Origin: JAGNKE01 sp964583335
GTDB taxonomy: Bacteria > Pseudomonadota > Alphaproteobacteria > Micavibrionales > Micavibrionaceae
Length of the DNA: 64,000 bases
Direction of reading: 5' to 3'
NCBI GenBank assembly: GCA_964583335.1
Contig: CAZOVG010000002.1
Coordinates: forward strand, 1-64,000
Of the stretch, positions 57,497 to 64,000 are shown piece after piece; position 1 is the first letter of the stretch; each line of letters starts with the position of its first letter. A program made the translations under genes and the position numbers. The notes under the pieces were generated by a model. The model saw nothing but the letters and a program-made list of their open reading frames with translations. It ran no database searches and was not told where the DNA came from.

Positions 57497-57960
57497 ATGA
57501 AGGCGGAAAACGTACACCAGACCAGCAAGACGCTTGAATATCTGACGATCATGATCGCCGATCAGAAGTTCGGCATCCCGGTCCTGCAAATTCAGGACGT
57601 GCTGCGCGAACAAAGGTCACGCGCATTCCCCTCGCCTCACCGGAGGTCGCGGGGTCGCTCAACCTGCGGGGGCGCATCGTCACGGCCATCGACGTGCGCA
57701 AGCGCCTGAACGTCAAGATCGCCCCCGCAAAGCGCAGCATGAGCGTCGTCGTGGAATATAATCAGGAGCTTTACAGCCTTATCATCGACAAGGTCGGGGA
57801 CGTTCTGAGCCTCGATCAAGACCGGATCGAGAAAAATCCGGGCACGCTGGACAGCAAGTGGCGGGATATTTCCGACGGGGTGTGCCAGCTGGATTCCGAG
57901 CTTCTGATCATCATGGACGTGCCGCGTTTGCTAGATTCCATCCAGGCGCGGGCGCATTGA
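57497..57960 (+). pseudogene. cheW: cheW, disrupted by a 1-base frameshift
   Basis: The reading frame from ATG 57497 encodes LEYLTIMIADQKFGIPVLQIQDVLREQ and then leaves the CheW sequence at CAAAGG (57613-57618). In the +1-shifted frame the CheW protein continues as KVTRIPLASPEVAGSLNLRGRIVTAIDVRKRLNV and on to the stop at 57958-57960. Inserting one A in the AAA run restores one 155-residue CheW. CheW couples receptors to CheA. The change could be a true mutation, programmed slippage, or a base-calling error in a short homopolymer. Confidence 0.85.
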
Positions 57961-57992
57961 CCCGGTTTTAGGCCCGTCTGCGTAGAATCTTC

Positions 57993-58008
57993 TTAACAAA
58001 GTGGTAAC
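57993..58008. promoter_or_regulatory. CtrA-like box upstream of cheY
   Basis: TTAACAAAGTGGTAAC: TTAA, 7-nt spacer, then GTAAC, one mismatch from the CtrA consensus, 85 bp upstream of the cheY start. Confidence 0.35.
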
Positions 58009-58092
58009 TTCTGGCGGTTAGATTTGGAACGGGTGCTGATTTGCAGTACCCTGAGACTGATTTTGTCTGCCACTTTCCGCTAGGATAGAACG

Positions 58093-58470
58093 ATGAAGAC
58101 CTGCCTTATTGTCGATGACAGCCGCGTGGTGCGAAAGGTTGCCAGCCGCATCGTGCACGATCTGGGCTTTGCCTGCCGCGAGGCCGAGGATGGGCAGAAG
58201 GCTTACGAGGCCTGTCAGGCGTCCATGCCCGACGCGATCATTCTGGACTGGAACATGCCCGTCATGAGCGGGATCGAGTTTCTTGAAAAGCTGCGCCAGA
58301 TGGATAACGGAACGCATCCGAAGGTCGTGTTCTGTACCACTGAGAACGATATCGGCCATATCCAACGGGCCATGTCGGCGGGGGCGGACGAATACATCAT
58401 GAAACCGTTCGACAGCGAGATCATAGAGAACAAATTCGTGCAGGTGGGATTGATCAAACCGTCCGAGTAG
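58093..58470 (+). CDS. cheY: chemotaxis response regulator CheY
   Basis: 125 residues, single receiver domain: LIVDDSRVVRKV, AIILDWNMPVMSGIEFL (phospho-Asp), FCTTEND and IMKPFD (Lys). Follows cheW. Binds the flagellar switch when phosphorylated. Confidence 0.92.
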   Translation: MKTCLIVDDSRVVRKVASRIVHDLGFACREAEDGQKAYEACQASMPDAIILDWNMPVMSGIEFLEKLRQMDNGTHPKVVFCTTENDIGHIQRAMSAGADEYIMKPFDSEIIENKFVQVGLIKPSE

Positions 58471-58535
58471 CGCCTTGCGTTGCGTGACGATTTTGGTTTT
58501 CGGACTTACTTGCTTGGTAATCTACAGTAAATAAT

Positions 58536-59660
58536 ATGACAGTGCCTTCCGATAACGCCCCTGAAGATTTCGTCTCCGTCGTGCTTGTCGATGATTCAAG
58601 TGTTCTTCGCGGAATTCTGCGGCGTATTCTCGAAGCCGACCCGGAGATCAAGGTCGTGGCTTCGGTGCAGAACGGAGAGCTGGCCATCAGCGCCGCCGAG
58701 TCTAAAAAGCCCGACATCATGATTCTCGACGTCGAAATGCCGGTCATGGACGGGCTGAGCGCCCTGCCCGGTATTTTAAAGGCTTCGCCCGCCACCAAGG
58801 TCATCATGTGTTCGGGCCTGACCGAGCGCGGGGCCAGCGTGACGCTGAAAGCCATGCAGCTGGGGGCGGTGGAATGCATCGTCAAGCCCGGCAGCGCGCA
58901 GGATAAGGGGCCGGGGTCGGCCTTCGAGAAGAACCTGATCGCGCTCATCAAATCGCTCAAGGGGGCGCGGCCGCACCGTGCCAAAAGCGCCGTCCCCTCC
59001 CCGCTCATGCGCCGGGCGGAGGCGACGAAAGATCCTGCCGCCGAAGCGCCCGCCTTCACGCTGCGCGACGACACGCGGGCCTATCGCGGCAAGCCGCGCA
59101 TTCTGGCGATCGGCAGCTCGACGGGCGGGCCGCATGCGCTGTTCACGGTTTTGAAAGAGCTTAAGGGGCTGGATATTCCCATCGTCATCACCCAGCACAT
59201 GCCGGAAACCTTCACCAAGACGCTCACTGAACACATCCATATGCAGACAGGAACGCCCAGCCACGAGGCCGAGGACCTCATGCCCGTCGAGAAGGGGCAT
59301 ATTTATATCGCGCGGGGCGGCAAGCACATGCTGTTCGAATTGCACGGCGAGGAATTGCGCATACGCCTTGGAAACGGGCCGCCGGAGAATTTCTGCAAGC
59401 CTGCGGTCGACCCGATGCTGCGGTCGCTGGTGGACATCTACGGACAGAAAATTTTGTGCGCGATCCTGACCGGCATGGGGGCGGACGGGATGCTCGGCGC
59501 CCGAATGCTTGTTGAAAAGGGCGGGCGGGTTATTGCACAGGATAAGGAAACAAGCGTAGTTTGGGGGATGCCCGGCGCTGTCGCCACCAACGGCCTGTGT
59601 TCCGCCGTCCTGCCGCTGGTCGAGATCGGCCCGTGGCTGCGTCGGGCTGCGATGGTATAG
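58536..59660 (+). CDS. cheB: chemotaxis protein-glutamate methylesterase CheB
   Basis: 374 residues. Receiver domain (VVLVDDSSVLRGIL, MILDVEMPVMDG) then the methylesterase domain with AIGSSTGGPHAL (Ser nucleophile), ITQHMPETF (His) and LTGMGADGMLGA (Asp). The lid PGSAQDKGPGSAF linker is typical. Removes methyl groups from receptors. Confidence 0.95.
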   Translation: MTVPSDNAPEDFVSVVLVDDSSVLRGILRRILEADPEIKVVASVQNGELAISAAESKKPDIMILDVEMPVMDGLSALPGILKASPATKVIMCSGLTERGASVTLKAMQLGAVECIVKPGSAQDKGPGSAFEKNLIALIKSLKGARPHRAKSAVPSPLMRRAEATKDPAAEAPAFTLRDDTRAYRGKPRILAIGSSTGGPHALFTVLKELKGLDIPIVITQHMPETFTKTLTEHIHMQTGTPSHEAEDLMPVEKGHIYIARGGKHMLFELHGEELRIRLGNGPPENFCKPAVDPMLRSLVDIYGQKILCAILTGMGADGMLGARMLVEKGGRVIAQDKETSVVWGMPGAVATNGLCSAVLPLVEIGPWLRRAAMV

Positions 59661-59675
59661 AGAGGATCAACCGTC

Positions 59676-60542
59676 ATGCGTATTACGGACTTTGAAATAT
59701 ACCGGGACCTGCTGAAGCAGAAGTCCGGTCTTGTCCTGACGCCTGACAAGTCATACTTGCTCGACTCGCGCCTCAACCCCGTGGCCAAGAAATGGAATTA
59801 CCCCAGCATAGACGCGATGACGAACGTGCTGCGCGCCATGCCGTCGAAGGAGTTGGTCAACGATATCATCGAGGCGATGACGACGAACGAGACCTCGTTC
59901 TTCCGCGACACGAAGCCGTTCGACACGTTCAAGAATTTCGTGCTGCCCTATTTCAAGGCGCAGCCCGGGCGGCCCAAGAAGCTGCGGATCTGGAGCGCGG
60001 CGGCCTCCAGCGGACAGGAATCCTATTCGCTCTCCATGCTGCTCAAGGAGGAATCCGCGAACATGCCGGGCTGGCAGTTCGAGATCGTCGCCACGGATAT
60101 CTCCCATGAGATTCTCGCGCAAGCCCGCGAGGGGCTGTTCACCCAGTTCGAGGTGCAGCGCGGCCTGCCGATCCAGTATCTCATGAAATATTTCGTTCAG
60201 GAGCAGGATCGCTGGCGGCTCAAGCCCGAGATTCGCAACATGGTGAAGTTCGAGTATTTCAACCTTCTGGAAAAAATGACGGCGCTGGGGCAGTTCGACG
60301 TCGTGTTCTGCCGGAACGTGCTCATCTATTTCGACCAGCCGACCAAAAAGGGCGTCCTTGAGAATATCGCCAAGCAGATGCCGGCCGACGGGCTTTTGTT
60401 CCTCGGCGGGGCGGAGACGGTTCTGGGGTTGACGGAGGCGTTCATGGCCGTGCCGGGGCAGCGCGCCCTTTACGGCAAGCCCGACAGCGTCCATTGCAAG
60501 AAGCCGGCGGCGGTCCCGCCGGGGGCACAGGCTCTTGCGTAA
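59676..60542 (+). CDS. cheR: chemotaxis protein methyltransferase CheR
   Basis: 288 residues. N-terminal helical domain (LLKQKSGLVLTPDKSYLLDSRL), then SAM site IWSAAASSGQESYSLSM, ATDISHEIL, FEYFNLLEKM and CRNVLIYFDQPTKKGVL. Methylates receptor glutamates; partner of CheB directly upstream. Confidence 0.95.
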   Translation: MRITDFEIYRDLLKQKSGLVLTPDKSYLLDSRLNPVAKKWNYPSIDAMTNVLRAMPSKELVNDIIEAMTTNETSFFRDTKPFDTFKNFVLPYFKAQPGRPKKLRIWSAAASSGQESYSLSMLLKEESANMPGWQFEIVATDISHEILAQAREGLFTQFEVQRGLPIQYLMKYFVQEQDRWRLKPEIRNMVKFEYFNLLEKMTALGQFDVVFCRNVLIYFDQPTKKGVLENIAKQMPADGLLFLGGAETVLGLTEAFMAVPGQRALYGKPDSVHCKKPAAVPPGAQALA

Positions 60543-60564
60543 TCCGCCTGTTTATGTCTATAGT

Positions 60565-60589
60565 CCGCCCCCGTAAGGCGGGCTTTTTT
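60565..60589 (+). terminator. rho-independent terminator of the che operon
   Basis: CCGCC (60565-60569) pairs with GGCGG (60577-60581), followed by GC and TTTTTT. Confidence 0.75.
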
Positions 60590-60651
60590 ATTGTCTGCGA
60601 CCTTCCGCCTCACGCCGTTGAACGCGCAGACACGAGCGCAAGGTTTTTCAT

Positions 60652-62268
60652 ATGACACTCGCATCCCCCCAAGATCCCGGCATGATTTCCGGCGCGGTCA
60701 CCATCCGGCGCGCCCTTATTTCCGTCTCCGACAAGACGGGGCTGATCGACTTCGCGAAGGCGTTGCACGGTTTCGGGGTCGAGATCCTCTCCACGGGCGG
60801 GACGGCGAAGGCGATCGCGGAGGCCGGAATCGCGGTGCGCGAGGTCAGCGACGTGACGGGCTTCCCCGAGATCATGGACGGGCGGGTGAAGACGCTGCAT
60901 CCGCATATCCACGGCGGAATTCTCGCGCGGCGGGCCGACGCCGAGCACCGCAAGGCGATGGAGGCGCACGGGATCGAGGGGATCGACCTTGTGGTGATCA
61001 CGCTCTATCCGTTCGTACAGACGGTGGCCAGCGGCGCGGATTTTGCGACCTGCATCGAGAATATCGACATTGGCGGCCCGGCGATGATCCGCGCGGCGGC
61101 CAAGAACCACAACGACGTGACGGTCGTTACCGACATCGCGGACTATCAGCGCGTGATCGCGGAGATGACCGCGCATAAGGGCGCGGTGGGGCCGGAGCTG
61201 CGGCGCGCGCTGGCGATGGATGCGTTCTCGCTCACGGCCGCTTATGATTCCAGCATTTCGACATGGATGGCCGGACAGGCCGGGGAGACCGCGCCCAAGC
61301 GTTTCAGTGTCGCCGGGCGGCTCAAGCAGAAGCTGCGCTACGGCGAGAATCCGCATCAGGCGGCCAGCCTTTACGTCATGGACCACAGTCCCCGCCCCGG
61401 CGCGGCGAGCGCGAAGCAGGTTCAGGGCAAGGAGCTTTCCTACAATAATATCAACGATACGAACGCCGCGTTCGAGTTGGTGGCGGAGTTCGACGCGCCC
61501 GCCGTGGCGATCATCAAGCACGCCAACCCGTGCGGCGTGGCGGTGTCGGGCGATCCGGTCTCGGCGTACCGCAAGGCGCTGCTCTGCGACCCTGTGAGCG
61601 CGTTCGGTGGGATCATCGCCGTCAATCGTCCCCTGTCCGCCGATCTGGCCCGCGCGATCACCGAGCGGTTTGTCGAAGTCATCATCGCGCCCGCCATTGA
61701 GGCGGAGGCGCTGGAGGTTTTGAAGAAGAAAGAGAATATCCGCGTGCTCGACGCCGGGTCCCTGCCCGATCCGCGCGCGGCCTCCCAGACCATCGCGCGA
61801 ATCGCCGGGGGATTCCTCGTGCAGGACGCGGACAGTCACGCTCTGGACCCCGCCACGCTCAAGGTCGCCACGGCGCGGGCGCCTTCCGAGAAGGAAATGG
61901 CCGACCTGCTGTTTGCTTTCCGGGTTTGCAAGCATGTCAAATCCAACGCCATCGTTTACGCCAAGGACGGAGCCACCGCCGGAATCGGGGCGGGTCAGAT
62001 GAGCCGCGTTGATTCCTGCCGGATCGCCGCGTGGAAGGCGCAGGAAGCCGCCAAGGGCGCGGGCTTGGCCGAACCTCTCACAACAGGGTCCGTCGTTGCA
62101 TCGGACGCCTTCTTCCCCTTCGCGGACGGGCTGATCGCCGCCGCCGAGGCCGGGGTGACCGCCGTGATCCAGCCCGGAGGGTCAATCCGGGATCAGGAAG
62201 TCATCGACGCGGCCAACGAACGGGGTCTGGCGATGGTTTTGACCGGTATTCGTCATTTCCGGCACTAA
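60652..62268 (+). CDS. purH: bifunctional AICAR transformylase/IMP cyclohydrolase
   Basis: 538 residues. MGS-like IMP cyclohydrolase domain at the front (ALISVSDKTGLIDFAKAL, ILSTGGTAKAI, MDGRVKTLHPHIHGGILARR) and the AICAR transformylase domain (LRYGENPHQAAS, IIKHANPCGVAVS, CDPVSAFGGIIAVN, SNAIVYAKDGATAGIGAGQMSRVDS) at the end. Last two steps of IMP synthesis. Alone after the che operon. Confidence 0.96.
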   Translation: MTLASPQDPGMISGAVTIRRALISVSDKTGLIDFAKALHGFGVEILSTGGTAKAIAEAGIAVREVSDVTGFPEIMDGRVKTLHPHIHGGILARRADAEHRKAMEAHGIEGIDLVVITLYPFVQTVASGADFATCIENIDIGGPAMIRAAAKNHNDVTVVTDIADYQRVIAEMTAHKGAVGPELRRALAMDAFSLTAAYDSSISTWMAGQAGETAPKRFSVAGRLKQKLRYGENPHQAASLYVMDHSPRPGAASAKQVQGKELSYNNINDTNAAFELVAEFDAPAVAIIKHANPCGVAVSGDPVSAYRKALLCDPVSAFGGIIAVNRPLSADLARAITERFVEVIIAPAIEAEALEVLKKKENIRVLDAGSLPDPRAASQTIARIAGGFLVQDADSHALDPATLKVATARAPSEKEMADLLFAFRVCKHVKSNAIVYAKDGATAGIGAGQMSRVDSCRIAAWKAQEAAKGAGLAEPLTTGSVVASDAFFPFADGLIAAAEAGVTAVIQPGGSIRDQEVIDAANERGLAMVLTGIRHFRH

Positions 62269-62629
62269 AAGAACCATTTTCGGAACTATCTAGTATTTGT
62301 AAAATAAAATATGCTTTATACTGTTAGTAATAGTAAAAAATATTTAAGCAAATAAACAAATAGTTTTTACTTTTACAGTAATTTTTTATTAGTAAATTTT
62401 TCATGAATACGCAAAAATTTTATTGCTAATCCTTTTTCATATCCGCTATAATCGCCTTAACATAAGAGTAAATCGGCATATAAGCCGGGCCTTTAGGTTA
62501 GGGTAAAATTTGCATCCCTGCAGCGGGCGGGGATATAATGAGGCGGAGCAACCCATAAAAAAATAGTGGGGCACGCCGGCGGGAATATAAAAAAAATACA
62601 GACCGTAGTTTTTACGGCACGAGGGTCGA
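62269..62629. promoter_or_regulatory. AT-rich upstream region of the terminal gene
   Basis: 361 bp without a gene, much more AT-rich than the rest (runs such as TAGTAAAAAATATTTAAGC). A small hairpin CCGTA-GTTTT-TACGG (62603-62617) lies just before the ribosome site GAGGG (62621-62625). Promoter likely but not localised. Confidence 0.45.
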
Positions 62630-64000
62630 ATGGGGTTTTTAGACTGGTGCAGTAATGCCGCAAGCAACGTAGTCAGCGGGGTTTCCTCCGCTGCTAGTTG
62701 GGTTGGCGATAAGGCCGTCGCCGTTGTCGATGGTCGCGCCGTCAACGCTGTCGTAGACGCCGCCAGTTGGGTCAATGATAAGGCCATCCAGCCCGCCGCG
62801 AGCTGGGTCGGCGAGAACGCTCCCAAACTTCTTGAAGGTGAAACCTGGCGCGCTGCCGGGCAAGGGGTCGTCGATTACGGCAAATTCGTTTGGAACAATC
62901 CTGCTCTTGCGGGCCGTCAGGCCGTTCAGGGGCTGAGCAACTCTGTCACCGGACTGACCGGGTTCATCGCGGATGTCGGTATTTACGCCGTCGAGGGCGC
63001 AGGCAAACTCGTTTATAACGCCGGCGCAGGCGTCGTGAACCTCGGCGCCGCCCCGGGCGAGCGCATCGTCGATTACGCCGGCATGTCCGATTTCTCAAAG
63101 GTTCAAGCCTTCATGGAAGAGCATACCGGCAGCTGGGCGGGACTTTCACGTGTCGAACTTGACCAGATGGTCCGCGATGGACGGATCACCGAACAGGAAG
63201 CCTCTTTCGCCGCCGGGACCAAGTACGGATTTCAGGCCGTTGGGGAAGTGGCCAGCTTTGTCGCCGTTAGTGCCCTTACGGCCGGTGCAGGGGGCGCAGC
63301 CATGGCCGCCGCACGCGGCAGTTCCGTGGGGATTCGCGTGGCGCAGGCCGGAAACGCGCTGGCCAATACCGGGCGGATCGGCGAGGTCGTTGCACGGCCC
63401 CTGCTCTGGCTCGGCAAAGACGTCTCCCTGATTCGCGGCGCTCCGTATCTTGAGCGCGCCGCCGCACTGGCCGAGACGGCCGCTCCTGCACGCGGATTGG
63501 CTTCGCAGATTTTTCTTCCCGGTCCGATGCGGGTTTTCCAGCCCAGCCAGACCTCCCACGCCTTCGCCTCGTGGTTCGGCGGTGTGACCAACAACACCGC
63601 AGGCTACGGCCTGCGCGCTGCCGAGGGCACCTTCAAGTTCTTCAACCCCCTTCAGGCCAACGGGCGCAGCGTCATCGCCTGGAGTATTGAGGGCGGCGGT
63701 GCCACGATGTCGTGGGTCGCCAACTCCGGCAAGGAAACCGCCGAGCTTGAAATGATTCGCGCACTTGACGGCGCCGACCAGAATAACGCCCAGCAGCAGG
63801 CTGACGAAATGCGCCGCCGCTATGGGCTGCCCGTTCCGGGCGAACAGGGCGCCACGCCCGGACCCGCGCCTGTTACCACGCCTGACAGCACGGGCACCGA
63901 GACCGCGCCCCAGAATATCAGCCCTACCTTTCAGGATGTCGCCCCCCGGGATCCGGGGATCACGCATGATTTCAAGATCAATAACGGCCTTGTTCAGCCC
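62630..64000 (+). CDS. large Ala/Gly-rich protein of unknown function, 3' truncated by window edge
   Basis: 457 codons open to the end of the window, starting ATG 62630 after GAGGG. The N-terminus repeats a AASWVG-DKA motif three times (near residues 17, 44, 58), then hydrophobic Ala/Gly-rich helices (VASFVAVSALTAGAGGAAMAAARG) and a Pro/Thr/Gly-rich linker before a new domain. No signal peptide is evident. Long helical proteins with such hydrophobic stretches can be secreted effectors or surface proteins; type cannot be decided from the fragment. The strongly AT-rich upstream region marks a boundary. Confidence 0.7.
   Translation, partial: MGFLDWCSNAASNVVSGVSSAASWVGDKAVAVVDGRAVNAVVDAASWVNDKAIQPAASWVGENAPKLLEGETWRAAGQGVVDYGKFVWNNPALAGRQAVQGLSNSVTGLTGFIADVGIYAVEGAGKLVYNAGAGVVNLGAAPGERIVDYAGMSDFSKVQAFMEEHTGSWAGLSRVELDQMVRDGRITEQEASFAAGTKYGFQAVGEVASFVAVSALTAGAGGAAMAAARGSSVGIRVAQAGNALANTGRIGEVVARPLLWLGKDVSLIRGAPYLERAAALAETAAPARGLASQIFLPGPMRVFQPSQTSHAFASWFGGVTNNTAGYGLRAAEGTFKFFNPLQANGRSVIAWSIEGGGATMSWVANSGKETAELEMIRALDGADQNNAQQQADEMRRRYGLPVPGEQGATPGPAPVTTPDSTGTETAPQNISPTFQDVAPRDPGITHDFKINNGLVQP

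Noticed and set aside
55358..57613. 751-codon minus-strand ORF over cheA
   Set aside because: Antisense of a well-supported CheA in GC-rich DNA.

Overview
The window reads as chromosome of a motile alphaproteobacterium. Evidence for this is a CtrA response regulator with its phosphotransferase ChpT, a MipZ-type division ATPase, a TipF-like EAL protein, and chemotaxis and flagellar export genes. DNA is GC-rich and genes are tightly packed with many ATGA/GTGA overlaps. The combination would fit Rhodospirillales- or Micavibrio-like lineages, but I cannot place the genus. No rRNA, tRNA, CRISPR array, transposase or phage module was recognised.

Layout. (1) 0.3-5.2 kb: fliJ-like, two CheD-like paralogs and fliI on the minus strand, then ctrA. 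(2) 5.5-18.3 kb: two membrane-anchored EEP-fold proteins, pgsA, pyrD plus the TipF-like gene, and a scattered Yej-type peptide ABC transporter (yejA, yejB, yejE here, yejF 25 kb away) mixed with kdsB, a histidine-phosphatase protein, a TPR protein and an EamA transporter, ending with an M20 amidohydrolase. (3) 19.8-30.6 kb: an arginine locus containing an Arg-codon leader ORF, an unassigned P-loop protein, divergent argC, rtcB, divergent argB, an expanded array of five DUF805-like membrane genes, a second Arg-codon leader ORF, argD and argF. (4) 30.6-44.4 kb: a secreted protein, an inverse-autotransporter/beta-helix protein, an esterase, argG, an ACP-like membrane protein, a PiT-like permease, a divergent glutamyl-tRNA-reductase-like protein, argH, a pair of unknown paralogs and yejF. 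(5) 44.9-51 kb: lipase-like hydrolase, rpsU, a secreted repeat protein, aminopeptidase P, mipZ. (6) 51.5-60.5 kb: galU, a phosphohexomutase, chpT, then a che operon (cheA hybrid, a frameshifted cheW, cheY, cheB, cheR). (7) purH, and the 5' part of a large unknown protein running off the right edge.

Most striking signal: two short ORFs with runs of CGA arginine codons (three CGA plus CGC before the argC operon; four CGA plus CGG just before argD) look like ribosome-stalling leader peptides, implying arginine-responsive attenuation. The first also sits where a leaderless transcript could start. The operon they precede carries no recognisable argA/argJ but does carry an uncharacterised P-loop protein, argC and argB with non-standard motifs, and the RNA ligase RtcB. 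This suggests a variant arginine pathway, possibly with different N-protection chemistry, whose control may be linked to tRNA-Arg state.

Second theme: a mosaic family of hairpin-forming intergenic repeats at six or more sites, with compensatory base changes in the stems. Third: perfect TTAA-N7-TTAA CtrA-type boxes upstream of cheA and upstream of the adhesin gene.
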